Below are positions 1 to 12,920 of a stretch of 64,000 nt of DNA, piece after piece; the first letter of the stretch is position 1; each line of letters begins with the position of its first letter. The translations under genes and the position numbers were made by a program. This DNA is from Pomacea canaliculata (taxonomy: Eukaryota > Mollusca > Gastropoda > Architaenioglossa > Ampullariidae): contig NC_037592.1 of NCBI RefSeq assembly GCF_003073045.1, positions 10,320,007 to 10,384,006 on the forward strand, in the 5' to 3' direction. Below the pieces are notes generated by a model that worked only from the letters and a program-made list of their open reading frames with translations, was not told where the DNA came from and made no database searches.

Positions 1-1585
1 ACATCGACTGGTTAAATTTTGTAGTTGGCATGTGCATAATAACATTTTGTGGACAATCTGCCATCCATCCTGCTATACATCCTGTATACATGTGTGTGTG
101 AGTGCATGTTTGAGAGAGAGCTTAAACCTTAGAGCTACAGCTGATGCCATCATATTCTAATTTATGTACATGTATTGGGGAGGGACTTGGAGTGGAAGTG
201 TCATTCTCTGTTGTATATACATAGCACTCATTATTACATATATCAACATAATTTACAAGTGTGTTTATATATATTCTGTAAATGTTTATGCATCCTTCTA
301 GTGTCATTCACAATCCATGCATTGCTCACACTGACTGGTTTTTGCCACAGTTTTACAAGGGTTTAGGGTCTTTCCAGTGTTGCACTGCAATACTTTAATG
401 GCAGATGGCTTCCTAAAGGTACAGCTCCCATGATGTTTTGGGATTTATTGCATTTACCTTGATTCATTGTTAAATAGAGCTTATTTTCTTTAATGTCTAC
501 ATCAAACATTGTGACATCAACAGCTTTATTTCAGTGAGGTTTTAACAGCATGTATATGGCCTGGTTAAGTCTGTGTGTTCATGACTTAAAAATTCTGATG
601 CTGTAAACTGCTGTATCTGCAGTAGATATTGACATAAATGGCTAACACAAGGTGATCGATTTCTTGGTTTTAGATACAGGGCAAGTTAAATTTATTTGTT
701 TTTGCTTTGTTTTTGCTCTGATTTTAATCTTAAAGAAAGAAACTGTAAACAAAAATCCTTTTAGCACGTTTATCTTGTTGGGATAACAAGTTGTCTGATG
801 GAAGAGAGAGGGTATCCATACCAGGAGCTTTTATCTGGGAAGAAAATAATTTTAATATTTTGTTCATGTTTGGGATGATGAGGCCAGATTTGCCCCATCT
901 GTGTGGATGCCTAGTGCAGGCTCCTGCTTTCACAGGTTGGCTTTTAGCATTTACCTGGGTGGGCGGCAGTATTTCAGATTATATGTGTGTGTGTGTGAGA
1001 GAGAAAGAGAAAAAAAATGGTTAACATATTTATATTCCTAACAAAATTTTTAACAATTGCTTTTATGTTGATGTAGTGAGTAAGCTATTTGATCATGTCT
1101 AATTATTTCAACACTAGTTTGTCATAACAAATATTTTTGTGCTTTTGTTGCTAAATTTCTCACCTTAAAATTTGTGCATGTAGGTATTTGGGAGCTTTTT
1201 CAGATGAAGTCGTGATGAGTATTTGCATCTGGTGTGGGTTTCTAAATGCTTCCTTTAAATTTTTCTGTATCTTCGGTTTTATTTGAGAAAGTTTTAAGAC
1301 AGATTATGTCTTCTACAGCTTATTATGAGAAAGTTTATGTCTTTTACAGCTTGTTTAACCATCAAATATTGTTCCTCTTGTGATTTTTGTTGTACTTCAT
1401 TTTTAAATACTTGTGCAATCAATAAAAATTGGTCACCTCTCAAATGCCCCACTTCCAATATGCTTTGCATTGAATGCAATATTGCACCAGAAGGAAATGT
1501 TTTAATCTTTCATCACTGATATTTATTTACATTGTAAGTTTATTTTTTTGCCTCAGTTGAGAAAGGTGTATAGTCAGGGGAGAGA
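1..1585. other. AT-rich stretch, no gene seen
   Basis: No open frame here resembles a protein and no convincing exon with both splice sites was found. The stretch is AT-rich with short GT and GA runs (for example near 985-1010). It could be intron or 3' UTR of a gene lying to the left, but nothing in the sequence decides this. Confidence 0.5.
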
Positions 1586-1587
1586 GG

Positions 1588-1830
1588 AGGGGCGCAGTAA
1601 TTTGGTGGTGTGAGAACTGGACTTCACATGGTTGACGGTTGGTTCCCTGCTTACCCAGCTTACCTGTGCCTGTGACCCTAAATTCCTTCACCCCTTAGCC
1701 TTCCTACTCAGTGGGATTTGTCAGTGGGTAAAAGGAGAGGGTTGAGCTCCCCCTTCCACCAGCCATGCCTTAGACACAGTGAATATTTTGGATTCACTGC
1801 CCCTTAGGCCACTAGACTCTTTACCTGAAC
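1588..1830 (+). repeat. Candidate tRNA-derived SINE
   Basis: The segment starts with a box A-like GGCGCAGTAATTTGG and, about 40 bp on, has GGTTGACGGTTGGTTCCC, which resembles a tRNA box B (GGTTCGATTCC) with one base lost. Spacing and order fit a tRNA-derived SINE head, followed by a non-tRNA body. Box B is degenerate, so this would be an old copy. Ends are approximate and no target duplication was identified. A degenerate low-copy sequence is the alternative. Confidence 0.42.
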
Positions 1831-1850
1831 TCTATATACCTGTTAATGTA

Positions 1851-4800
1851 AGTTTTTATTGGATTGTATTCCTCTAAATAACTAAAGGAAATTGTACACA
1901 CTATGTAAGTGTTCTTTGTCTTGTAAACTAGGTGCATATTTTATTTATATGAGCATTTCTTCAGCAAAGTTAACATTGTTTTTGTTCGAACTCTTGTACG
2001 CTACTTCTACTTAACAAGTATTTTCTTGAACACTTGCATACTATTACCCAATGTTTTTCTTCATTTATAATTTTGCAACTTAAATATGTGTATATCTTAT
2101 ATTACTTGAGCTCTTGAACACAATTTAGACAAGTTTTTGAAATTTGACTTTTGTGCAGTAGAAACATAGTTTGTTTTACACAAATATTTGCCCTACTTTT
2201 AAGTAGCGTTTTTGCTCAGCTGTGATTATTCTTGTTCTGGTCAGTCATGATTCATCATCGATCATTCCATCACCATGATGATCATTATCTCTAACAATGG
2301 TATGATCCTGTGAACTATCCACGGCAGACATGGCTATTTGGATAAAAAATGCACTTGACACATCATGGCAACCGCTGCAATACAGCATTGAGTGAGACCT
2401 GCTGCTGGTACCAGAAAAGTTCACTTCAGCTTTAACCGTCGCTCCGATGCTAGAGGATTGAGTTTGTTGTAAAGTAGATAAACTACGAAAACTACTCCCT
2501 CAGCTTGTGTCTACATTCTGCACCTTCCTCAGCAAAAGCACCCCTGATAACCACGCAACAGGCACATGGGTTCTCATCGGAGACAAAAAATAAGAAAAAA
2601 AGAAAAATGTATTTTCTGTGAACTCATCTGATCTTCCTTTCTTCGTCTCAGACTGTCTCGGTGTGGGTGTAACCATCTGGGGAAAAACCCCCACGAGACA
2701 ACCTTAATGATTAAATGAAACATGCGGATGAATATCAAACTGAATCTTAAGCGGGGGTTAGCACCGTCACGTGACGGTCTTGCAAGATCAACTTTTTAAT
2801 CATTGGTCGGATGCAGTGGCGTTTTGCGATGGATCAGCATCACCCCACCCACTCAGCTTCTCTGCTGCCGCTGACATCGTGCTATCCAGGACGACTGTCT
2901 ATAACCAAATGGAAATAATACAAGTTTACGCTAGTAACAGATGCTACAGCAGCAAATATATTCCTGTAACCACTTTATATTAGCTATAGAAATCAGGTGA
3001 CCAAGTAAGCAAAGCGCATAGGTACAACAGCTGATGATCGAGAAGATGGTGGACGTTTATTCAGGTTCATTAATGATCAAAATCATCGTGACAGCTGGAT
3101 GATGTTTAGAGTCTTTTTAACTGGTCACATCTTCGTTAATTTTGCTGCGACGAGCGAAGCCCGTCAAAGCGAGTGCAGCACCATTATCACACAAGCAGGT
3201 TCCAAAATACTTCGTCTTTGGGTCGTCATTTGGTTATAGGCTTCTCTGTTCTTTAACGGAGGATTCGGCAGAGCGGTTCTCAAAAGCTGACCAAGATGTG
3301 AACGGTTAAGAAGACTCCCCCTCCATTTTTTGTTTGTTTTTTTTTTGAAGTCAGTTGTCTGACCTCAGCACAGTTTAAATGGGGAAGACATGAAAATCAG
3401 TTTGATGAACGTTTGTGCGCCAGTCACTGTATAATCGGACTATCGAGTCTTAATTTTATATCGAGTTTTAATTTTTAATCTGGTATGTACGCGGACTCAA
3501 CAAGAGTGCATGTCGGGACCTAAACATTACCTGACATTATTGTTTTCTCGGCCTCATGGGTCGTGGTCATTCTAGCGCCTTCTCCACGCGCCTACCGTGC
3601 TATTAACTGATGGGTCGCAGTCATGTAAAATGTGTTTCCTCCAGTTACCTGAACTTCTTGTGTGTGTGAAGGGCCTTCTTAACAAAGCACATTATTCAAT
3701 GTGTGACCATGCCATGTTTGGCTATTTTGTTTTTGTTTTGTTTTGCGGCAGTCATAAAAATATTGACAAAGTTAACATATTCGACAATGTATTCGGTTAA
3801 GAAAGCCAGTAAAAGGGCAATATACATCATCAACATTTCTGCTGAATTTCCTCAGTGTCTGTCGGTATATTTTTTGGTATTATTTGATGCATTAAAGACG
3901 CATTTAACCATTGAAGCCTACTGTTTTCCTGCTGTTTGTTGGCTTTTATGGGCCCTTTTAAACCGGATGCATCTAGTCAGATACGTGTCTTGGCTTGGCA
4001 AATTGCTTTGACAATTCGCTTGTATTCGTGTAAACAGTTTGCCCAACACTGTCACGTGTTCAACAATATGTTCAGTTAAAACACCCTTCTGGGAGCATAC
4101 AATAGCGTACACAATATGGAACCGAGTGCTGTTCGGATACTTACACTTACTTTTTGAATTTGTTTTATTTTCTCCTTGGGTTTGTCTTCAACCCCTTGGT
4201 CCCTTCTGTCAGAAGTAGTTGTCATCTTTGTCCATACCTTAGCCTGTCTTTGTGTTTGACCTTAAATTTTACTCTCGTCTATTTTTCAACGAAAATCAAA
4301 TTTCTGCCCTCTTCGTGCCCTTTTCTATCTTTATTATATTTGAAGGTTTTATTTTTTTCGTTCTTCCCGTGTTAACTGTTCTCTTTACCGTCGTGTGCTG
4401 TATAATTTTCCTCTTGATTTTATCAGTTTTCATTCTGCGCTTCTTAAAACTTTGTCCCTGTTCGCTTCTATGTCCTGCTTTGTTTAAATTGCAGTGTTTC
4501 TTGTTTTCGACATGGTTGGGCTTTTGCTTCACAATTTTTGTTCCTTCATCTCTTTTCTTTTGTTGTTTGTTGCCCACAAAATAAGTCGTATTTGTGTGCA
4601 TATTTTCATTTGTCTTTTAATTAAGCTTTATTTTCACTTTCTTGCTTGCGTGTGTTCCTTCCCATCACTGTCGTTGGTTCTTATAACATTATTCTGGTTC
4701 TAGTTTTTCTTATGATTGCATACTTTGTGCACGTGCGCAGGTATATGAGTAATTAGTCTCTCTCATCTGTCACGTCCCTTATTATTCTTCCCTATTCTTG

Positions 4801-7139
4801 TCTCTGATAAAAGTTCCATGTGGGTGTCATATATACAAGAGCAGCCAAATGGCGGGATTAACATGTCAGTCGAATTGTTTATGTCTTAAGTTTGCCGAAC
4901 CCTTTTCTGCCCTAAGTCGGTGGAATTCAAGGTAATGATTACCGTGATGGAGATTCCATCAAAGAACGGTTATATGATAAAGAGGGTGTCATCTACAGGG
5001 GTCCCGTCATTTTACTCTGTGGTTTCGGTAAACTGTCTCGTAACTGCACCGACGATTTGACTACAGGAACTGAACCCACTTTTTATTTAATGCATCGCTT
5101 GAATTATCTATTGCTGTTTGTCATGTTCACGGAAGCATTCTACGTGGACTTAAAAAATAGTTTTACGTGAGGGTGTTTTCGCGGCCCGTTAGCGGGTGTG
5201 TTTTTGTTGTTGTTTTGAAGTCATGTTTTCCTCTCGAAGGTAAGGGCGGTAATAATGGAGAACTGACGTCACAAGCTCACTTACACGGCAGTCGCAAGAG
5301 TGTCAAGGGCTTGGTCACAACCTTTGGAAAGCGATTCAGAGCAAGAAGCCAAGGAGTAAGAGTTTATGTAGAGTTAATACTGGCAGTTATTGGGCCTCAG
5401 AGCTGCCGGCGGATGGTACCTGACGCATAATCACACCCAGGAAAGACAATAAAATTTACGACATTGTCTCTCTTTTTACGTTCCTGTGGCTCGCTGTGAT
5501 TGTCAGTGCTGTTTTCAAATATTGCACTTGACAAGTATACTCTGCACTCAGAGTTTACATCTGAGTCTCTTTATAACCTGGTAAGAAAGCTTTATTAAAG
5601 ATCTCACAACGAAGACAGTTTCTGATCACTCATAATGCATCCGCAACAATCCACGAGAATATTTCGAAGAAGAAATAATGGCGTCCATGCTTTAGTGTCG
5701 TCTGCAGCCTGATCTATACAGCTAATCCTTGAAAACTGATGTAACTTTTTCAGAGAACATGCCTACTTAACATATATAAATGTCTAGACAATGTAAATTG
5801 TATGCATGCTAACTAGGGGAAACTAAAGAACCTGGCAGCACCAAGCTACCATTAGTTTGTTAACAAAATGAGTAGTGATCGAAGATTTACATTTCTTTTT
5901 AGAAAAGCGCATATAGATTGATCACTTAACTTCTGACGTCACTGAAGGCTGTGGCCTAAGCAGAAGCTGAGAAAGTTTGATAATGAGGGGCTACACAATC
6001 AACAAGACCACCGGTGTGATCTAGAAGGACATGCGGTCTTGACCCAGGTGAGAACTAGTCTGTGTTCAAAGACTGGAACTTGGGAGTAGAACGAGTTGTT
6101 AGTTTAACTCTTGTGAGTTAGTATCTTCCAAGAAATTAGATGCATTGGTTTCAAATATTTTGCACTAGAAATAGACATAGAAATAATGATTTGAAAGCAG
6201 TTGTGCATTCTAGTTATAGCCAAACAATTTTGCATTCGGGTTATCCTTTATTGAAAATATATTATTTGAAAACAGTTTTAAACAGTTTATGTTGTTTTCC
6301 TACAGTATGGGATATGGGTCCGTTCTTATGTTTCCCAATAATTGTTTTAAGCATCCTTTGACATATAGACCTTTCTTTGCACATATAAGTATACCCCTGT
6401 CGTTCTTACCTTCAAGCACACTGATAGATAACACAGCGAGAGTGTCTAAAGGGGGTTCTCTAAAGATATATATATATACTCATAAGTTAGACTTCTCAAG
6501 TGTGGATCAGTATTTACGGCAGAACTGATCTATGACCACCATTGTAAAAAGCCTTTCGCATGGTAGTACCATGGCGGCTTGGCACATTTAAAAACTTCAT
6601 TAAATTTCGTTCTTGCTTGCTCTCTCACTCCTCCAAATGAACTTGCACGTGGACGTACTGTTAGCTACCATTAACCCAGCTAACATACAACACTAAGCCA
6701 AGACTGGCCCAAGTTCATGCCAGGACATGGCCAAAACTATAAGGCATGACCCAGTGACGCTTGTTGAGAACTTTGTTTCTTGAAGCTTGTGTCACAAATG
6801 CAAGTTGTCACCAGAGGAGGGGACATTTTTTGGGTGCGCGAAAATTATAGACTCTTGCAGCACTTGCACTGTTTTTTTCAAACAGACCTTTGACCCTTAA
6901 GCTGTCACAGATTGCATTACTGTTGCAGTGTAAGCAGTGCGAGAACCGACGATGCCGGAGTACAGATGCACATAGGCTACAACAATCAAATTGACCCCAA
7001 GACACATGCGAGGTGAAGGAATAGCCATTTCTTTTCTCTCCGTGTTTGTGATTGCTCGTATAGAAGCACGGACGAAATCTTTGATGAGACAGCTCACGCT
7101 GACTTAAGCAGCTACCAGCAACTCTTAGTCGCTTGAGAC
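1851..7139. other. Non-coding stretch, no gene seen
   Basis: Open frames here are short and have no recognisable domain. Pyrimidine-rich DNA at about 4,160-4,720 makes Phe/Leu/Ser-rich chance frames. Two perfect TGACGTCA palindromes lie at 5,264 and 5,934. Nothing else supportable was seen. Confidence 0.55.
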
Positions 7140-7300
7140 CTGTTTGATTTCTCTTTGCGTCTTCGGTGTTTGTCTTTTATTACTGTCTTCACGGTTGTTT
7201 CTACTTCCGTCCTTCATCTGCTGTTCATGGCCTGTTCTTGTCTCAAGCGCTGAGAACATTCTCTTTATCTTGCTTTTTAATAACTTTAGCGTTTGTCGTG
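7140..7300 (+). repeat. Diverged interspersed repeat, copy related to 24,030-24,190
   Basis: The core TTCTTGTCTCAAGCGCTGAG and its flanks align by eye, at roughly 70 percent, with the element at 24,030-24,190, including the conserved AGCGCT/GGCGCT block. This points to a repeat family with at least two copies in the window. The class is not certain; the sister copy ends in (ATT)n, which is common for non-LTR retrotransposon tails. Confidence 0.4.
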
Positions 7301-7508
7301 GGTAAAGAAAAGAATCATAAATTCAGTTGGCTTTGTATCACATATTTTTTCATTGTTTGACTGCCAAAATGGCATCTGATGACAATGACCTTTCACCGTC
7401 ATGGTGAAGCCTCTTTCATTAACACTTCGAAGTCAGGCAATCACACGGCAGCGGAAGCAGTAGACTGCATAGTGGTCTGAAATTGTAAATAGCAAACTTT
7501 CCTCAGTT

Positions 7509-7532
7509 TGTGTGTGTGTGTGTGTGTGTGTG
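7509..7532. repeat. (TG)n microsatellite
   Basis: Uninterrupted TG dinucleotide run of about 12 units in otherwise unique sequence. Confidence 0.95.
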
Positions 7533-10265
7533 GCTCAAACAATTTTATTTTATTCTCTAGTACGTCTTTAAGAAATTCGTGCCCCGCGCAAAAACAGCGG
7601 TGTCCAAGGAAACGTAAATTGCAGTGAGGCATTTCTTGTGCAAAACAATTCGTAAAGCAGGTTATGGTTATATTTTCCACATCCGGTGCAAATTGTTTTT
7701 CACAAAATTTAAAATGGTTAAAATGTTTAGTTGGTGCGAGCTCTAATGTCCGCAGATTTACTCGAATATCTTACGTCAGTGTTGTATATCCTAGACATGG
7801 CAAAACACCGATTTAGAGAATTTCATATCAAGACATAAAATCGATGTCGTTCGTCTCTGTCTCTTGAATATGGCATGACATTTATCTGGTTTAGAGAAAG
7901 ACGAGATCAAATCTATGTGCGTCCTTAAGGAAAATCCGCGTTGTCATCCTTGCAGACAGAACTGATTGTCACGATTCGTAAAACCTGTTTACGCATTCCG
8001 CCCCAAAAAAGTCCTTGTTTATTGTTGAAAGGAATAGCACATTGCACCGGTTCGACATAAAAATCCACGTCCCGAAACGCGGATCTTTGTTTATTATGCA
8101 TTAGCTTTTTACCACGGACTTACATGTTTATCAATTCGATTTTTATCCCCAAGAGATCCACGTATGCGTACTCCACAAAGGGACGAATCTGTGGCCTGGC
8201 GCCTACTTACTAACTGGGACTTAAGAAGTAACGAGTGGGTATATCACAATCCTCCACCCTCACTTGACGATAAGTTGTAAAGGAAAGAAGTTGTGCTTTG
8301 AAGATTTCCGAAAGTAAGGCTCATCACAAAGGCTAGCTGAAATGCCAGGCACTTGCGTTGAACTCTTCAGCCAGGCCATTCGGGAGGCGAAAGCTGGTTC
8401 GGTTCCTCCGAAAATTTTGTATTTTTATAAACACCAGCAGCCAGTGTGGTGCGGATTAGCGTTAATAAAGTGATCAAAGACTCTTACTTCTCACATGCTG
8501 TTCTCGCAAAGTGTGATCTTAACTAAAGGTAATTTCAAAGCGGTGTTTTGATAAAGTCTGGAGAGTTCACAACCTTCGAGGATAACAGACAACGTCGGAA
8601 ACTGGTACGGAGATATAAACCCGATGACACTAAAAGCTTCTCCTTAGAGTTCCAATTCATATTCCCAAAAAATAAAAAGGAGTCAGCCAAGGGGGGCTGA
8701 GAAGATGGCGTTTCATATAATGGAATGAAATAGGAACATACAAGATCCATGGTTGACCTCTTTAATGGTTACCTGGTTGCGGTCTGGTGAAGTTCACGTG
8801 AATAGTGTAGTGAATGTGATAGCAAGCGAAGGTGGGTATGAAGTACGAGAAAAACCAATGTCATCGAATTCCTTCTCCTAACCTCTTTCATCTTAAGCTC
8901 AGTATACCACTCCTCCATTCACCCCACCCAAACACCCCTAGTGCTAAATACAGTCGATAAGCAGGTTTGACTTTTTTTTTGTAGGAAAAAAATCGTCTGA
9001 ATGCTTGGCGTATTGCATATCGGTTTTACTTACTTTCAGTCATATTCAGTTTTTGCACCAAGCTGCTGAATGCTCTCTACTTAGGTACATTTCATCGACG
9101 GTGCGTCGGTCTCATGGACTAGCCTTTGATGACTGTAATTATCATAATCGAATTTTTCAAAGAAGTTTTTGGTGAGTTTGTGCAGACACTAATCTTAGTC
9201 TTTCTCTCTCTTATAAAAAGAATTTGGTTAAACGTGCATTTACCTGACGCCAACGCTGAAAGAGACTTCTCCCCACTCACCTCTCCCCCAAAAAGTGATA
9301 ATATCACACGTGAGGAACTTAATTTATTTCACTGGGCATAAACAGCACGTAGGGGCTATCCAGTTTTAGACTTTCTGTTACTTATTCTGCTCTGTCACGT
9401 CATCACGTAATTCCACAGTTTCAGAACTGTTACGATGTTTTCACTAATGCATAGAGCAGATCGGGGAGTTAAAGGTCACTTGTGGTCACGTGCCTTGGGC
9501 TCCCTGCCAGTTCTTGTCGGTCGTGTCCGTGTATATTCCTGGCAGGAGGACAGTACAGTGATTGAGTCACGGAGGGGATGGGGGTGACCTTGTCGGAAAA
9601 CGACCTGTACGCAGGAGTGTGAACTGCTCTTCATTATTCAAATTACTTCAATTCAAACCAGTATGTACTTTCCAATGTCCATGGCCTGCTCAGTCCATCT
9701 CAGCATGAAAAAATGTCAGGTTACAGGGGTTTTGTTTCTTTTGGCTTCAAATCAATTTTGAATATTATGGACGTTATCCGTGCGACTGTTGGTGAGTGCT
9801 TAGAGAGAGATGGGGGGCGGGGAAGGGAAGGAAAAATTAGAGAAAGAGAAGGGAAAAAAGAAGAAATTATCTGTTATCAGCAGAAGATGCTTGTTCATAT
9901 AAGCGAAATCTTGCATACTTTCGACCGGAGCTTTCTGTCCCAGCCAAACAGAAGGGTAAAGAGCTAAAAGAGTCTAAACTATATATACCAACCAAACCTG
10001 GAAAGTCGGGTTCAGAAACAGGAAAAAAAGCATGTCCTGTAGCTGTTTCTTTTTATTATTATTTGTCCACAGCAGCCTGCACCAAGGATTGGTGTGTAAG
10101 GATCTTTACGAAGAATGTTTAATGCTTTCTTTTAAGAAATGTTTTAGTACAAGCCGTGAGAGATGTATATAAAGGAATAGTGTTCCCCCCACACCTGCTC
10201 ATATAAATATTATTTTGGAAACAATCGACACTACCGTATGAAGGTAAAAAATCGTATATCATGTA
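7533..10265. other. Non-coding stretch, no gene seen
   Basis: No exon or RNA gene could be supported on either strand. Composition is mixed, with short A/T runs and a few stretches of moderate GC without recognisable coding content. Confidence 0.5.
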
Positions 10266-10490
10266 ACAAAGGATGTACGAGGCGGACACACACACATGCA
10301 CGCACGCGTGCGCCTATCCTAACACGCATATACTGATGCCAACGGACGCACGAACGCACGCATGCAGAGATGCACGCACACAGGAAAATACACACACGCG
10401 ACGCACACATATGCATGAAAACATACACAAACATACTTTTACTGGCAGGCATACATGCAAACACACCAACACACATACGCATACACACTG
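10266..10490. repeat. CA/CG-rich low-complexity tract
   Basis: Degenerate repeats of CACACA, CGCACG and CATACA units across about 220 bp. The Cys/Val- or His/Thr-rich open frames over it on both strands are artefacts of the repeat. Confidence 0.9.
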
Positions 10491-10839
10491 TATACTTATG
10501 TATAATGGTAGGACTCGTAAACTGTACAGCCTAATGCCCATATATTTTAATAGACCACAGCGACAGACAGCAATGTTTTCTCACAGTGGTGACACGTGAC
10601 CGCCACATCAACAGCGGTCTCTTCTCGGTGTCCCATGGAGACAGCGTCAGAAAGGGGGCTGGGGGTTGTGGGGGAGGAGAACAGTTCGTTCCACCTCCCC
10701 TCTCTGACCTCCGCCCGGCCACCACCTCGTTCGGGTGCCTTGAAGTGTGAGGAGATGACGCAGGGGCCACACCACTCTACCTGTTCCTCGAGCTGAAAGG
10801 TAGGGGCCCAGATGGAAAGAGCTACCTGCATAAAACAAC

Positions 10840-11090
10840 AACTGCTTTGATGACCAGACTGGGCTCGTACATGCGCACTTGTGCCTTGACATTCAACGCA
10901 TCTGCGCTGCGTAGACCCTGACGATCTGGATAGCAAAGCTTTGAAAACGGAAAACGAGAACATCATCAAGCATTGAAACTTGAAAACACGGTGGGACAAA
11001 GAGACTTTTTTTTTTAAGAAGTTTGTTGGTCATGCGAACTTCCGAAACCTGCCTCTAAGGTGGTGAAGGATTTTGCATCAAGTATTATAG
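10840..11090 (+). other. Candidate noncoding first exon of the M13 gene
   Basis: The sequence ...GTATTATAG at 11,090 is followed by GTGAGTAAAC, a near-consensus splice donor. It lies 1.07 kb upstream of the M13 start codon, and a candidate acceptor (pyrimidines then AATTAG) occurs about 20 bp before that codon. A spliced 5' UTR would fit. The transcription start is unknown, so the left edge is arbitrary. This is inference; no transcript evidence is available. Confidence 0.25.
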
Positions 11091-12162
11091 GTGAGTAAAC
11101 TTTGTTGCCATCTGTTTACCTTATGGGTAGGCTGGAAGTTTCTTTTATGCGTATAGTGTTTGATTGTTTTTGAGTACATGTTTCGACTAACGTAGCATAC
11201 TGGATGCTTTATAACATTATTTTTTTCTTGTGAAAGTGGTTAGGATGTTTTCAAAACTGTAAACAGTCGTGTGCCCAAGTACAAATAAATAGGTATCAAG
11301 ACCAACTACAAAACCTAATACAATGCAAAAATATACATTTAAGATAGTACAAATGCTTGAAGGAGTAATACAGATAAATTGTACGTGAAATAGAATAAAA
11401 TAAAATAAGTGGATGAAGAAAAGGCACGAAAGAAGTGAACAGATTTATTCTCAAGCCCGTACCACGCAAACAGCAGATTACCTGCCACACCAAGGTCAAA
11501 GGTTAAGCCAGGTTCCTTTACTTATGTACAATCACCAAGAACTCGGCGTGTACAGTTACAGTATACCCGATATGTGCGCGATGGTGACGAGTAAGGTCTT
11601 GCAGTCAGAAGAAAAAATGTCCGATGCATTTACACCTTCAAGACCAAGGCCTGATGACATCGGTCAGCAATTTAACCTTTTATACCTGATTCTTAGCTAG
11701 CCCTGCGCCTTCTAACGTAGCCGTTTATATTATTGTTGTAAATATTGTCAAAATAAGTTCTAGCCCAATAATACCAGTGTGTCATACAACGTCCCAGCCT
11801 GGAGCAACACTAAAACCTTGTGAGGGGGAAACAGTTCAGATAGTTGGACACTGTACCTGGAGCGCTGGACTTCTGAACGCCGCACAGTCTGGCACTAATT
11901 GCAAATCCCCAGGAACGAAAAACAAGGGATTAGCGCATGGCACGAGCTATCATTCTTCTATCCTTTATTTCTGAAAAAAATTAAGCAATTAATACAAAGG
12001 TTGGGGAAAATAGATTTAAAAAAAATTCGTTTCAGATACTCTACAAATATGTCTACAAATCTGTAACTGAATGTTAACCCGTACTTATTTTGAACAGCAA
12101 CACCTCCACTTCTCTAACTGGCTCGGGAAGCTCAAAATTAGAGTGCGGCAAAGACTCCTAAA

Positions 12163-12920
12163 ATGGGCGGCCCTGAAAACTACAAGGAGTTTGACAAGGA
12201 GTCGATCATCCCCGGCTCGGACATCGTCTTCAAGGGCTACCGGTTCGCAAACGCGATCTGCTTTTCGGGTCTATTCTTCTCGTCTGCTTCATCATCATCA
12301 TTATCCTCGCCGCGCTGCTGGGAGAAGCAAAGAGGGACCGCGGCCAAATCCACGAGGTGTCAAACGGGGCGCAAACGGGCAATGGTCAAGATCAGGGTCA
12401 GGGTCAGGGTCAGGAACAATGCGAAAGCTTGTGCCTGACCCCGGGCTGCATGAAGTCTGCTGCTTACTCTTTGCAGCTGCTCAACACGACCGTCTCACCT
12501 TGCAATGATTTTCAGACCTACGCCTGTGGGTCGTTCAAAAAGGTCCATCCGCTGCAGCCGGACCGCCCGGACATGTCCACTAAGTACATGGTGTACTACC
12601 AGAACCAGGACAAGCTGGAGCGGCTGCTGGAACAGCCAGCTTCATCTACCAGCACCGGATCTTACGAGCGGAAGCTGAAAGACTTCTTCGCCTCCTGCAC
12701 GGAGCACTTCGAGAAAATGCGGCAGCAAGGGCAACCATTCCTTCAGCAGGTGGTCAGCACCTCTGGCGGCTGGTGGGCGTTGGAGAGCAACACGTGGAAC
12801 ACCAGCAAGTGGAACTTTCAGACGGCCCTCCAGAAGGTGCACGTGGACTTCTGGACCGATGCTTTCTTCACCTTCTCCATCACCACGGACCTCGTGGACT
12901 GGAACAAGCGCGTGATCGAG
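12163..12920 (+). CDS. M13 gene exon 1: tail, membrane anchor, start of ectodomain
   Basis: ATG at 12,163 lies in AAAATGGGC, a good animal start context, and opens MGGPENYKEFDKESIIPGSD. The frame must shift by one base near 12,244-12,252 to read the membrane anchor and everything after it. Without the shift the anchor frame has no Met and a stop at 12,192. The ectodomain then shows the family's paired Cys and DFxxYACG motif, and runs to VDWNKRVIE. The donor is GTGAGT at 12,921, phase 0. Residues 1-253 after the shift. Confidence 0.9.

Noticed and set aside
10547..10999. 150-codon minus frame in GC-rich DNA upstream of the M13 gene
   Set aside because: No domain, Ser/Arg/Gly-biased, and it spans a likely promoter region.
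12071..12508. 145-codon plus frame overlapping M13 exon 1
   Set aside because: It is an alternative-frame shadow of exon 1, which carries clear M13 motifs in its own frame.
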